From CAKZKT01 sp034434235 (lineage in GTDB: Bacteria > Chloroflexota > Anaerolineae > CG2-30-64-16), in the NCBI GenBank assembly GCA_034434235.1, contig DAOTZV010000129.1:1-64000 (forward strand): a stretch of 64,000 nucleotides of DNA, in the 5' to 3' direction. Numbering within the stretch: position 1 is the stretch's first letter; the number at the start of each line of letters is the position of its first letter. The notes under the pieces are model-generated. The model was not told where the DNA came from. It was given only the letters and a program-made list of their open reading frames with translations, and did no database searches. Below, piece after piece: positions 26,461-34,687 of the stretch. The position numbers and the translations under genes are program-made.

Positions 26461-28008
26461 ATGGCTGTTGAACGACTTCAGAAGATCCTGGCGCAGGCCG
26501 GCCTGGGCTCTCGCCGCGCGTGCGAAGAGCTGATCACGGCCGGCCGCGTGAAGGTGGATGGCCGCGTGGTGGCCGAGCTGGGCGCGAAGGTGGACGCCGC
26601 CGTGGCCGAGATCACGGTGGACGACCGGCCCGTCCGACGGCAAGCCCTGCGCTACGTCATGTTGCACAAGCCGGCGGGCTACCTGTCCACGACGGACCCC
26701 CGCGCGGCCTATCCCTCTTGGGAAGAGCTGGTGCACACGCCCGAGCGCCTCTTTCCGGTCGGCCGGCTCGATCACGACAGCGAAGGGTTGCTGCTGCTGA
26801 CGAACGACGGCGAGCTGGCCCAGCGCCTGTTGCATCCGAAGTACGAGCACCCCAAGACGTACCTGGTGCAGGTGGCCGGCGTGCCCACCCCGCGCAAGAT
26901 CCGGCGCCTGCAACACGGCGTGATGCTGGACGACGGCCCGACCGCGCCGGCCGACGTCGAGCTGTTGCGCGAGCCGCCCCCCGGGTTTCGCTCCGCTGCT
27001 TCCGACGTCGGCCGGGGAGGAGCCGAGGCGCGGCCCACCCGCTGGCTCCAGGTGACCCTTTACGAGGGGCGCAAGCGCCAGTTGCGGCGCATGGTCGCGC
27101 TGCTCGGCCATCCGGCGTTGCGGGTCATCCGCATCGGCCTGGGACCGTTGCTCCTGGGCGATCTGCCGCCCGGCCACTGGCGCGATCTCACGCCGGACGA
27201 AGTGCGCGCCCTCCAGGAGGCGGCCCGTCGCGCCCGGCCGGAGGCGCCGGCCACATCACCCAAGAGCGAAAGGAAGAAACAGTCATTGTTGCCTGCAACG
27301 ATTGCCATAGACGGCCCGGCCGCCTCGGGCAAGAGCACCATCGGCGGCCGGCTGGCCAGAAAGTACGGCTATCTCTATCTCGACACGGGCGTGATGTATC
27401 GCGCGGTGGCGGCCGCGGCCCTGGCCCGCGGCATCCCCATCGCCGATGAAGCGGCCGTCACCGCGCTGGCGCGACGGATCGCCATCCAGGTTTTGTCGCC
27501 CACCGTGGCCGATGGCCGCGATGTGACCGTGCTGGTGGACGGCGAGGACTTCAGTTGGGAGATCCGCAAGCCCGAAGTCGAGCGCGTGGTGTCGCCCGTG
27601 TCGGCCTATGAGGGCGTGCGCGAAGCCATGGTGCAACAACAGCGGCGCATCGCGCGGCAGGGCCCCGTGGTCATGGTGGGCCGCGATATCGGCACGGTCG
27701 TCCTGCCCGACGCCGACCTCAAGATCTATCTCGACGCGACCTTGCGCGAGCGCGCGAACCGGCGCTATCGCGAGCGGCTGGCGCGCGGGGAGCAGGCCGA
27801 TTTCGAGCAGATCCTGGCCGACCTGCGCCGTCGCGACGAGATAGATTCGGGCCGCAAGCATTCGCCGCTGATGCCGGCGCCGGATGCGATCATGATAGAT
27901 AGCACGAACCTGTCCATTGACGAGGTCATGGAGCGGGTCGAGGCCCTGGTGGCGCGTTGGGTTGCCGCCCACGCCGATGGAGCAGAGCAGCACCATGGCA
28001 AAGCGTAG
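26461..28008 (+). CDS. Fused RluB/RsuA-type pseudouridine synthase and cytidylate kinase
   Basis: A single open frame of 515 residues with two enzymes. Residues 1-60 are an S4 RNA-binding domain; residues 63-250 are a pseudouridine synthase with the catalytic 'GRLDHDSEG' (D104) and 'EGRKRQLRRM', modifying a uridine in rRNA. Residues 279-500 are cytidylate kinase with Walker A 'GPAASGKST' (285-293), 'LDTGVMYRA' and 'VGRDIGTVVLPDA', phosphorylating CMP/dCMP. The 40-residue linker contains a ribosome-binding site (AAAGGAAG, 27269-27276) 9 nt before in-frame TTG 27286, so the kinase might also be made separately. Other bacteria have these as neighbouring genes, and here there is no stop codon between them. 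Confidence 0.9.
   Translation: MAVERLQKILAQAGLGSRRACEELITAGRVKVDGRVVAELGAKVDAAVAEITVDDRPVRRQALRYVMLHKPAGYLSTTDPRAAYPSWEELVHTPERLFPVGRLDHDSEGLLLLTNDGELAQRLLHPKYEHPKTYLVQVAGVPTPRKIRRLQHGVMLDDGPTAPADVELLREPPPGFRSAASDVGRGGAEARPTRWLQVTLYEGRKRQLRRMVALLGHPALRVIRIGLGPLLLGDLPPGHWRDLTPDEVRALQEAARRARPEAPATSPKSERKKQSLLPATIAIDGPAASGKSTIGGRLARKYGYLYLDTGVMYRAVAAAALARGIPIADEAAVTALARRIAIQVLSPTVADGRDVTVLVDGEDFSWEIRKPEVERVVSPVSAYEGVREAMVQQQRRIARQGPVVMVGRDIGTVVLPDADLKIYLDATLRERANRRYRERLARGEQADFEQILADLRRRDEIDSGRKHSPLMPAPDAIMIDSTNLSIDEVMERVEALVARWVAAHADGAEQHHGKA
27269..27288 (+). promoter_or_regulatory. Internal ribosome-binding site and TTG start for the kinase half
   Basis: AAAGGAAG at 27269-27276, 9 nt ahead of TTG 27286 (codon 276, followed by a second TTG). 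It sits precisely at the domain boundary, two codons before the first kinase strand. Confidence 0.5.
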
Positions 28009-28696
28009 ACGTCGGATCCCGCCCGGGCGCTATTTCTGGGGCCTGGTCCTGCGCTTCTTGATCTGGCTTTTCGTCAGGGTCGAGATGCGGGGGCTGGAGA
28101 ACCTCCCGCGGCGCGGTCCCGGCATCATCTATTATAACCACATCCATTGGCTCGACCCGGTCTTGATCAGCGGCAAGCTATCGCGCTACAACGTCCCTCT
28201 CACCAAGATCGAGGCCGCCTCCTGGCCGGTGGTCGGCTTTCTGTTGAAGGGCTATCACGTCATCTTCATCCGCCGCGGCACGGTGGATCGCCGCGCGTTG
28301 ACCGCCACCTGGCAGGTGTTGGCCGACGGCGACATCTCCGTCATCTCGCCCGAGGGGACGCGCAGCCCCGACGGGACGCTGAAGCTGGCCAAAGAGGGGT
28401 TGGCCTTTGTCGGCCGCCGCGCGGCCGACGCCTGGTGGATTCCCTGCGCTGTCACCGGCACGCCGAAGTTCCGCTTCTCCATCCCGCTCATCAAGCGCAC
28501 GCCGGTGACCCTGACCTTCGGCCGGCCGTTCCGGGTGCGCTGGCCCGAAGCTCAGCCCGAAAGCGCGAGTCGCGAGATGATGCGCGCGGTCACCGACGAG
28601 GCGATGGCCCAGCTTGCCGCGCTCCTGCCGGCCCACATGCGCGGGGACTATGCCGACGCCGATCCATCCCGGCAGCAGTGGATCGAGTTTCTGTAA
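27995..28696 (+). CDS. 1-acyl-sn-glycerol-3-phosphate acyltransferase family protein
   Basis: A 233-residue membrane-associated acyltransferase from ATG 27995, overlapping the kinase gene by 14 nt. It has the acyltransferase box H49-x4-D54 in 'NHIHWLDP', the 'FIRRG' block near 91 and 'PEGTRS' at 119-124, the motif that binds glycerol phosphate. It would make phosphatidic acid in phospholipid synthesis. The neighbour order cytidylate kinase then acyltransferase is a common bacterial arrangement and supports the call. Confidence 0.9.
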   Translation: MAKRRRRIPPGRYFWGLVLRFLIWLFVRVEMRGLENLPRRGPGIIYYNHIHWLDPVLISGKLSRYNVPLTKIEAASWPVVGFLLKGYHVIFIRRGTVDRRALTATWQVLADGDISVISPEGTRSPDGTLKLAKEGLAFVGRRAADAWWIPCAVTGTPKFRFSIPLIKRTPVTLTFGRPFRVRWPEAQPESASREMMRAVTDEAMAQLAALLPAHMRGDYADADPSRQQWIEFL

Positions 28697-28715
28697 CGTC
28701 CGAACAGGGGGTCTC

Positions 28716-30563
28716 ATGTGTGGCATCGTAGGGTATATCGGCCCGCGCAATGCGGCGCAGATCATCATGGACGGCCTGCGCCGGCTGGAGTATCGGGGCT
28801 ATGACTCGGCCGGCATCGCCGTGATCCAGGATGGGCGGATTGCCATCCGCCGGGATGTGGGCAAGTTGGGCAACCTGGCCGCCAGGCTGGAGCAGGCGCC
28901 GGTCGCCGGCAACATCGGCATCGGCCATACCCGGTGGGCCACCCACGGCAAGCCCAGCGAACGCAACGCCCACCCCCATGCCGACTTCTCGGGCCGGCTG
29001 GTGGTGGTGCAGAACGGGATCGTCGAGAACTTTCGCGAGCTGCGCGCCGAACTGGAAGCCGAGGGGATCGAGTTCAAGTCGGACACCGACACCGAGGTCA
29101 TCGCGCACCTGATCGGCCTGTATTGCCGGGAGGGGGCGTCGTTGCCCGCAGCGGTGCGCCGGGCGCTGGCGCATCTGCGCGGGCCCAGCGCGATCGTCGT
29201 CCTCTCGCTCGATCAGCCCGACACGCTGGTCGCGGCCCGGCTGGGCAACGCCGGCGGCGTGACGATCGGCTTCGGCGACGGCGAGATGTTCATCGCCTCG
29301 GACATGCCCGCCATCCTGGAGCACACCCGGCGCATGGCCTTCCTGGAGAACCGCCAGATGGCCGTGGTGACCCGAGAAGGAGCCACCTTCAGCACCTTCG
29401 ACGGCCAGCCGTTGCAGCCGGTCGTGCACACCATCCCGTGGGATCCGATCTCGGCGGCCAGGGGCGCGTACAAGCACTTCATGCAGAAGGAGATCTACGA
29501 GCAGGCCAATTCGCTGACCGATACGATTCGCGGCCGGGTAGACCTGGGCGCGGGCGAGGTGTATCTGGAGCAGCTCACCCTGTCGGCCGAGCAGGCGCGG
29601 CGCCTGACCCAGGTGGTCGGCGTGGCGTGCGGCACCTCGTACCATTCGGAGCTGGTGGGCGCGTTCATGTTCGAGCAACTGGCCCGGCTGCCGGTGCGGG
29701 TGGAGTACGCGTCGGAGTTTCGCTATCGCGATCCGGTCATTGACCAAAACACGCTGCTGTTGGCGATCACCCAGTCGGGCGAGACGGTGGACACGTTGGC
29801 CGCGATGGAGGAGGGGCGCAACAAGGGCGCGCATCTGGCCACGATCGTGAACGTGATCGGCAGCCAGGCGGCGCGCGTCAGCGACAGCGTGATCTACATG
29901 CACACCGGCCCGGAGATCGGCGTGGCGTCCACCAAGGCGTTCACGGCTTCGCTGGTGGATCAATATCTGCTGGCGGTGCACCTGGCCGGCCTGCGCGGCA
30001 CCTTGCCCCCCGAACGGCGCCGCGCGTTGCTCGACGATCTGGCCGCGTTGCCGGCGCTCGTCGGCCGCGTGCTCGAGCCCGAGACGCACAAGATCTACGA
30101 AGAGCTGGCGCAGCGCTTCTTCCAGTACACCAACTTCCTCTACCTGGGCCGCGGCATCAATTATCCCATCGCGCTGGAAGGCGCGCTCAAGCTGAAGGAG
30201 ATCAGCTACATTCACGCGGAGGGGTATCCGGCCGGCGAGATGAAGCACGGGCCGATCGCTCTGATAGACGAGCACATGCCCGTGGTGGCCATCTGTCCCC
30301 AGGACGGCGTCTACGACAAAATGATCAGCCAGATCGAGCAGGTCAAGGCGCGCGGAGGGATCGTCATCGCGGTGGCGACGGAGGGGGACGATTTCATCCG
30401 CACCAAGGCCGATCACGTTTTGACCGTGCCGGCGGCTTCGCCGCTCCTGACGCCGGTGCTGACGGTGATCCCGCTCCAGTTGCTGGCGTACTACATTGCC
30501 GTCCGTCGCGGGGCCGACGTGGATCAGCCGCGCAACCTGGCGAAGAGCGTGACGGTGGAGTAG
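28716..30563 (+). CDS. glmS: Glutamine--fructose-6-phosphate aminotransferase (isomerizing)
   Basis: A 615-residue enzyme that makes glucosamine-6-phosphate from fructose-6-phosphate and glutamine, the first step to UDP-GlcNAc. ATG 28716 is chosen because the mature protein must begin Met-Cys (C2 is the glutaminase nucleophile, 'MCGIVGYIG'); 'GHTRWATHGKPSERNAHPH' follows at about 71-90. Two SIS sugar-isomerase domains are in the C-terminal half ('CGTSYHSELVGA', 'SQSGETVDTLAAM' variant, 'STKAFTASL', and the final 'LAKSVTVE'). Length is normal. A strong hairpin follows at 30649-30693. No glmS ribozyme is visible upstream. Confidence 0.97.
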   Translation: MCGIVGYIGPRNAAQIIMDGLRRLEYRGYDSAGIAVIQDGRIAIRRDVGKLGNLAARLEQAPVAGNIGIGHTRWATHGKPSERNAHPHADFSGRLVVVQNGIVENFRELRAELEAEGIEFKSDTDTEVIAHLIGLYCREGASLPAAVRRALAHLRGPSAIVVLSLDQPDTLVAARLGNAGGVTIGFGDGEMFIASDMPAILEHTRRMAFLENRQMAVVTREGATFSTFDGQPLQPVVHTIPWDPISAARGAYKHFMQKEIYEQANSLTDTIRGRVDLGAGEVYLEQLTLSAEQARRLTQVVGVACGTSYHSELVGAFMFEQLARLPVRVEYASEFRYRDPVIDQNTLLLAITQSGETVDTLAAMEEGRNKGAHLATIVNVIGSQAARVSDSVIYMHTGPEIGVASTKAFTASLVDQYLLAVHLAGLRGTLPPERRRALLDDLAALPALVGRVLEPETHKIYEELAQRFFQYTNFLYLGRGINYPIALEGALKLKEISYIHAEGYPAGEMKHGPIALIDEHMPVVAICPQDGVYDKMISQIEQVKARGGIVIAVATEGDDFIRTKADHVLTVPAASPLLTPVLTVIPLQLLAYYIAVRRGADVDQPRNLAKSVTVE

Positions 30564-30603
30564 GCGCACAGGATCCGGTTGACGTATCCTCTATAAGCTG
30601 GGG

Positions 30604-30633
30604 GACGCCGGTCGCAGACCGGCTGGAAGCGGT
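30604..30633. repeat. Short copy of repeat family B
   Basis: Thirty bases match the core GCCGGTCGCAGACCGGCTGG and flanks of the family B element (30604-30633) with one difference in the tail. It sits just after glmS. Confidence 0.8.
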
Positions 30634-30648
30634 TCCAATCCTCATATG

Positions 30649-30693
30649 AACAAGGCCGTCCTGAGCGCTATCGTTGCTCAGGACGGCCTTGTT
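30649..30693. terminator. Terminator hairpin between glmS and the ABC importer
   Basis: An 18-bp perfect stem (30649-30666 with 30676-30693) and a 9-nt loop, followed on the plus strand by a pyrimidine-rich TTTGTCTTC. It separates two convergent transcription units and can fold from either strand. Confidence 0.8.
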
Positions 30694-30717
30694 TGTCTTC
30701 CCCGCCGGCGGCCGGGC

Positions 30718-31728
30718 CTATGTCGGCAGCACGCTCGACAACTGTTCGGACGGCACGGACGGATGGTCTTCGTACCTGTAGCACGCCACTGCGTGGTGAT
30801 CGGCCAGGCGGAAGATCGGCGGCGGGTTCTGGCAAGGGGAAAAGGCGAACGGGCAGCGGGCGAAGAATTTGCAGCCGGTGCCCTGGTCGTTCAATTCGGA
30901 TTCCTTCACCTTGATCGCGGTTTCGCCCCAGCGCCGATTGATGTCTGGCCAGGGGATCGAATCGATCAGCAGGCGCGTGTAGGGGTGTTGCGGGTTCTTG
31001 ATGATCGTGTCCACATCGCCGGCCTCCATCACCGTGCCGCGATAGAGCACCACGATGGATTTGGCGATGTGGTAGGCCGTGGTCAGGTCATGGGTGATGT
31101 AGATGATGGAGACGCCGTAATCGCGTTGCAGGCCGCGCAACGTCTCCAGAATGGAGGCCCGCAACGAGGCGTCCACCATGGAGACCGGCTCGTCGGCCAC
31201 CAGCAGCTTCGGCCTGAGCACCAGGGCGCGCGCCACGTTGATGCGTTGGCGTTGCCCGCCCGAAAGCTGATGGGGAAACTTGCCGAGCACATCATCGGGG
31301 TGCAGGCCCACCGCCTTCAACGTCTCGTACATCATGCTGCGCACTTCTTTCTTGGATTGCGCCAGCTTGAAGCGGCGGATGGGCACGGTCAGCAGATGAT
31401 CCACCGTGTAGAAGGGATTGAACACGGCGAAGGGATCTTGAAAGACCGCCTGCACCTCGCGGCGGAAGGTCATGCGGTCGGCTCCGCGTAGCTGGCTGAT
31501 GTCCTGGCCTTTATACAGGATCTGGCCGGATGTCGGCTTGATGAACCCCAGCACCAGCATCGCCAGCGTCGTCTTGCCGCTGCCGCTTTCTCCTGCCACC
31601 GTCAAGATCGTGGGCTTCTCGTCGTCCAGCGTCAGCGAAATATTCGCCAGCGCCGTCGTCGAGATCTTGGAGAGCAGCCCGCGCGAGTAGACCTTGGTCA
31701 CATGTCTGAGTTCCAATAATGGCGCCAT
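30718..31728 (-). CDS. Oligopeptide-type ABC transporter ATP-binding protein (second ATPase)
   Basis: A 336-residue ATPase, start at 31728 after AAAGGT. Walker A 'GESGSGKTTLAML', the Q-loop, the signature 'LSGGQRQRINVARAL' and Walker B 'LLVADEPVSMVDAS' are all present, plus the C-terminal 'oligo_HPY' extension with a Cys-rich segment 'GCKFFARCPFA'. It is the partner of the next gene, ending two bases after it, and is last in a five-gene importer operon transcribed to the left. The OppF/DppF-like place in the order gives the call; the exact ligand is unknown. Confidence 0.93.
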   Translation of the reverse strand: MAPLLELRHVTKVYSRGLLSKISTTALANISLTLDDEKPTILTVAGESGSGKTTLAMLVLGFIKPTSGQILYKGQDISQLRGADRMTFRREVQAVFQDPFAVFNPFYTVDHLLTVPIRRFKLAQSKKEVRSMMYETLKAVGLHPDDVLGKFPHQLSGGQRQRINVARALVLRPKLLVADEPVSMVDASLRASILETLRGLQRDYGVSIIYITHDLTTAYHIAKSIVVLYRGTVMEAGDVDTIIKNPQHPYTRLLIDSIPWPDINRRWGETAIKVKESELNDQGTGCKFFARCPFAFSPCQNPPPIFRLADHHAVACYRYEDHPSVPSEQLSSVLPT

Positions 31729-31730
31729 GG

Positions 31731-32696
31731 CTAGACCTTTGTCGAGAAGAGATGGCAGGCGACCGTGCGTTCGCCGGGCAGGGTGACCAGCGACGGAACG
31801 GTGGTGCGGCAGACCTCCATCGCGTGCATGCAACGGGGATGGAATGCGCAGCCGGGGGGCAGCCGCAACAGGGAGGGCGCCAGGCCCGGAATGCCCTGGA
31901 ACACGCCTTTGTTATCCAGGCGGGGCAGGCTGTTGATCAACGCCTGCGCGTACGGGTGCTTGGGGTCGGTGAACATATCGCGCACCGTGCTCACCTCCAT
32001 CAGCCGGCCGGCGTACATCACCGCCACCTTGTCCACGAACTGGGCCATCAGCCCCATGTCGTGGCCGATCAGGATCACCGCCGCGCCGATCTGATTCTTC
32101 ACCCGGTCGATCGTCTCCATCACCTGGCGCTGCGTCACCACGTCGAGGGCGCTGGTCGGCTCATCGCAGATGATCACCTTGGGCTTGAGCAGGATGCTGA
32201 TGGCGATGCACACCCGCTGCTTCATGCCGCCGCTCAGCTCGTGGGCGTACATCTTGAGGACGCTGGGCTTGAGGTCCACCGACTCGAGCGCCTGGCGGCA
32301 GCGTTCTTCGATCTCCTGCTTGGAGGCCGCGCGATCGTGCGCCCGAATGGCGTCGGCCATCTGCGCGCCGATGCGCGTCACCGGATTCAGCGAGTTCATG
32401 GCGCCCTGCGGGATATAGGCGATCTTGCTCAAGCGCGCCTGCAACATCTCCTGTTCGGAGAGATCCCGCAGATTGATCCCGTCTACGATCACCTGGCCGC
32501 CCTCGATGCGGCCAGGTGGCTTGATCATGCGCATCATGGCCAGCGCCATCGTGCTCTTGCCGGAGCCGGATTCGCCCACCAGGCCCAACTTCTCGCCCGG
32601 ATTCAACGAAAACGACACGCCCGCCAGCGCCATGGCCCGGCCGGCGTCGGTGTAGTACGAAACCTGCAGGTCGCGAACTTCGAGAATCGGTTGCAT
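31731..32696 (-). CDS. Oligopeptide-type ABC transporter ATP-binding protein (first ATPase)
   Basis: A 321-residue ATPase from ATG 32696. It has Walker A 'GESGSGKSTMAL', 'LSGGMKQRVCIAISIL' and 'VIICDEPTSALDVVTQ', and the HPY-type C-terminus 'GCAFHPRCMHAM'. Together with the next gene it forms the OppD/OppF-like ATPase pair driving import. A longer open frame begins at 32741, but ATG 32696 fits the family N-terminus. Confidence 0.93.
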   Translation of the reverse strand: MQPILEVRDLQVSYYTDAGRAMALAGVSFSLNPGEKLGLVGESGSGKSTMALAMMRMIKPPGRIEGGQVIVDGINLRDLSEQEMLQARLSKIAYIPQGAMNSLNPVTRIGAQMADAIRAHDRAASKQEIEERCRQALESVDLKPSVLKMYAHELSGGMKQRVCIAISILLKPKVIICDEPTSALDVVTQRQVMETIDRVKNQIGAAVILIGHDMGLMAQFVDKVAVMYAGRLMEVSTVRDMFTDPKHPYAQALINSLPRLDNKGVFQGIPGLAPSLLRLPPGCAFHPRCMHAMEVCRTTVPSLVTLPGERTVACHLFSTKV

Positions 32697-32703
32697 GGGG
32701 TAG

Positions 32704-33603
32704 CTACTCCGTCCGGCGGATGCGTGGGTTGGCCAGCTCATCGAGGCCCATGTTGATCAGGGCCAGCGAACCGAGGATGAGCACCATCGCGATGGCGGGC
32801 TCAAGCGGCCACCACCACCAGCCGTTGAAGAAGGCGCCCTGCGATTGCGCCGCCCAGATCGTGTTGCCCAGCAGCGGCTCGCGCAGCGGCCCCAGGCCGA
32901 GCACCGCCAGATAAAACGAGGCGAACATGGATGAGAAGACCTGCCCCACGAATGCGGCGGCGATGAAAGGCAACAGATTGGGCAGGATCTCCTGAAAGAT
33001 GATGCCCAGGTCGCCCATGCCCGACAGCTTCGCCACCGAAACGAACTGACGCTCCTTCATCGAAAGCACCTGCGCCCGAATCACCAGGGTCGGATTCATC
33101 CAGGCCAGCAACACGACGATGAACGCCATGGTGTAGATCGTCACCTCCCGCTTATCAATCGAGCCGGCGATGACGACCTGGATCAAGAAGGCCGGGATGG
33201 GCGTCAGGATCTGGCAGACGCCTTTGATGGCGGCGTCGATCGCGCCGCCGAAGTAGGCCGAAGTGAAGCCCAGGAACACGCCGATCAGCGTGCCGATGGC
33301 GCCGGCGATGATGCCGATGAGCGCCGTCTGCCACAGCCCCACCACCATCGCCGCGTACAGATCGCGGCCGAAGAAGTCGGTGCCGAAGGGATACTTCGCG
33401 CTGGGGGGGAGCTTGGGGGGCGCCGCCAGCGGATAGGCGTTCTTCGGGTCAATGGTCAACATGCCGTGGATGGTGAAGACCGCCAGGGCCAGCACGACAA
33501 GCAAGCCGACGACCAGGCTTTGATTGCGGCGCAAATAGCGCAACACCAGCACCAGGCGGCTTGGTCGCAACACATCGGGTTGAGAAATCGCCACTGTAGT
33601 CAT
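32704..33603 (-). CDS. ABC transporter permease (OppC/DppC type)
   Basis: A 299-residue inner-membrane permease with six helices. It has the N-terminal helix plus 'YPFGTDFFGRDLYAAMVVGLW', typical of the DppC family, and the coupling-loop EAA-like region 'SVAKLSGMGDLGIIFQEILPNLLPF'. It lies 7 nt ahead of the ATPase gene and pairs with the next permease upstream. Confidence 0.93.
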   Translation of the reverse strand: MTTVAISQPDVLRPSRLVLVLRYLRRNQSLVVGLLVVLALAVFTIHGMLTIDPKNAYPLAAPPKLPPSAKYPFGTDFFGRDLYAAMVVGLWQTALIGIIAGAIGTLIGVFLGFTSAYFGGAIDAAIKGVCQILTPIPAFLIQVVIAGSIDKREVTIYTMAFIVVLLAWMNPTLVIRAQVLSMKERQFVSVAKLSGMGDLGIIFQEILPNLLPFIAAAFVGQVFSSMFASFYLAVLGLGPLREPLLGNTIWAAQSQGAFFNGWWWWPLEPAIAMVLILGSLALINMGLDELANPRIRRTE

Positions 33604-33616
33604 TGCGCCTCGCTTC

Positions 33617-34618
33617 TCAATCCTGTCGAATGCGTGGATCCAACAAGGGATACAGCAATTCCACCACCACCATCAGGGTCGCCACCGCGATCGTGATAAA
33701 CAAGACGATCCCGTAGATCACCAGAAAGTCGTTGGCCTGGATCGCCTGGGACAGCACGCGGCCCAGCCCGGGCAGCCCAAACAGGCTCTCCACCACGATG
33801 TTGGAGGTGACGACCGTGCCGAGCGCCAACGCCAGCCCGGTCACCTGGGGCAACAGGGCATTTCGCAGGTAGTAATCCTTGAAGATCACATAGCCGCTCA
33901 GCCCTTTGTGTTCGGCGAAGAGGACATAGTCCTCGCCCTGGATGGTGACCCCCATGCCGCGCATCGAGAGCACCCAGCCGCCGACCGAGCCGAGGATGAG
34001 CGCCAGGGCCGGCATGATCTGGTGCTTGATCACATCCCAGATGAAGGCCGGCGAGCTCCAATCGGGCACCAGGCCGGTGGAATAGGCGCTGCCCAGCGGC
34101 AGCAGCTTCAGGCGGAAGCCGATGAAGAAGAGCAGCAAAACGCCCATCAGCACCGGCGGCACGCCCATCAGGAGCACGAACGGCGTGGCGAGGCTGCGCA
34201 GCCAGCCGGGCGCGCGCGGCCAGGCCGCCACCGCGCCGAGCAGGTTGCCGATGACGAAGGACAGGATCGTGGTCACCAACAAGAGGGTGATCGTCCAGGG
34301 CAACGACTCCATGATCAGGTCGATCACGGTCTTGGGGTATTTGTTCAAAGAAACGCCCAAATCGAAGCGGGCAATGCTGGCGATATAGTCGAAATACTGT
34401 TGGATCAGCGGTTTATCCAGGCCGAACTTGGTATTGTAAGAAGCGACGATGGTCTCCAGATCTTGGGGCGAGAAGCCGCCGATCCGCGCCAATTCGGCAA
34501 AACGCTCGCGAATCGGGTTCCTGGGTGACAGGCGAGGAATAAAAAAGGTAATGGTGGACGCGGCCCAAATCACCAGGATGAGGAAGAGCAAGCGGCCCAG
34601 GATTTTTTTCAGGCTCAC
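33617..34618 (-). CDS. ABC transporter permease (OppB/DppB type)
   Basis: A 333-residue permease. GTG at 34618 is chosen because AAGGAGA is placed 7 nt before it, and the residues 'SLKKILGRLLFLILVIWAAST' form the expected first helix; an upstream frame to 34654 lacks a site. The EAA-like loop 'RNALLPQVTGLALALGTVVTSNIVVESLFGLPGLG' is near the C-terminus. It starts the four-gene permease/ATPase portion of the operon after a hairpin at 34640-34676. Confidence 0.93.
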   Translation of the reverse strand: MSLKKILGRLLFLILVIWAASTITFFIPRLSPRNPIRERFAELARIGGFSPQDLETIVASYNTKFGLDKPLIQQYFDYIASIARFDLGVSLNKYPKTVIDLIMESLPWTITLLLVTTILSFVIGNLLGAVAAWPRAPGWLRSLATPFVLLMGVPPVLMGVLLLFFIGFRLKLLPLGSAYSTGLVPDWSSPAFIWDVIKHQIMPALALILGSVGGWVLSMRGMGVTIQGEDYVLFAEHKGLSGYVIFKDYYLRNALLPQVTGLALALGTVVTSNIVVESLFGLPGLGRVLSQAIQANDFLVIYGIVLFITIAVATLMVVVELLYPLLDPRIRQD

Positions 34619-34639
34619 GGTGCTTCTCCTTGTAGATAA

Positions 34640-34676
34640 ACAACAGCGTGGCACGTTGGCCGTGCCACGCTGTTGT
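34640..34676 (-). terminator. Attenuator-like hairpin between the binding protein and permease genes
   Basis: A perfect 15-bp stem (34640-34654 with 34662-34676), 7-nt loop, followed on the minus strand by TTTATCT. Such a partial terminator behind a binding-protein gene commonly allows that protein to be made in excess of the membrane subunits. Confidence 0.7.
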
Positions 34677-34687
34677 GCGCCGCAGGT

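Noticed and set aside
28560..28715. glmS ribozyme ahead of glmS
   Set aside because: The acyltransferase gene covers the upstream region to 20 nt before the ATG, leaving no room for the ribozyme core.
30646..31491. A 281-codon plus-strand frame starting in the glmS terminator
   Set aside because: It begins in the hairpin and runs antisense to the ABC ATPase gene; the ATPase motifs decide.
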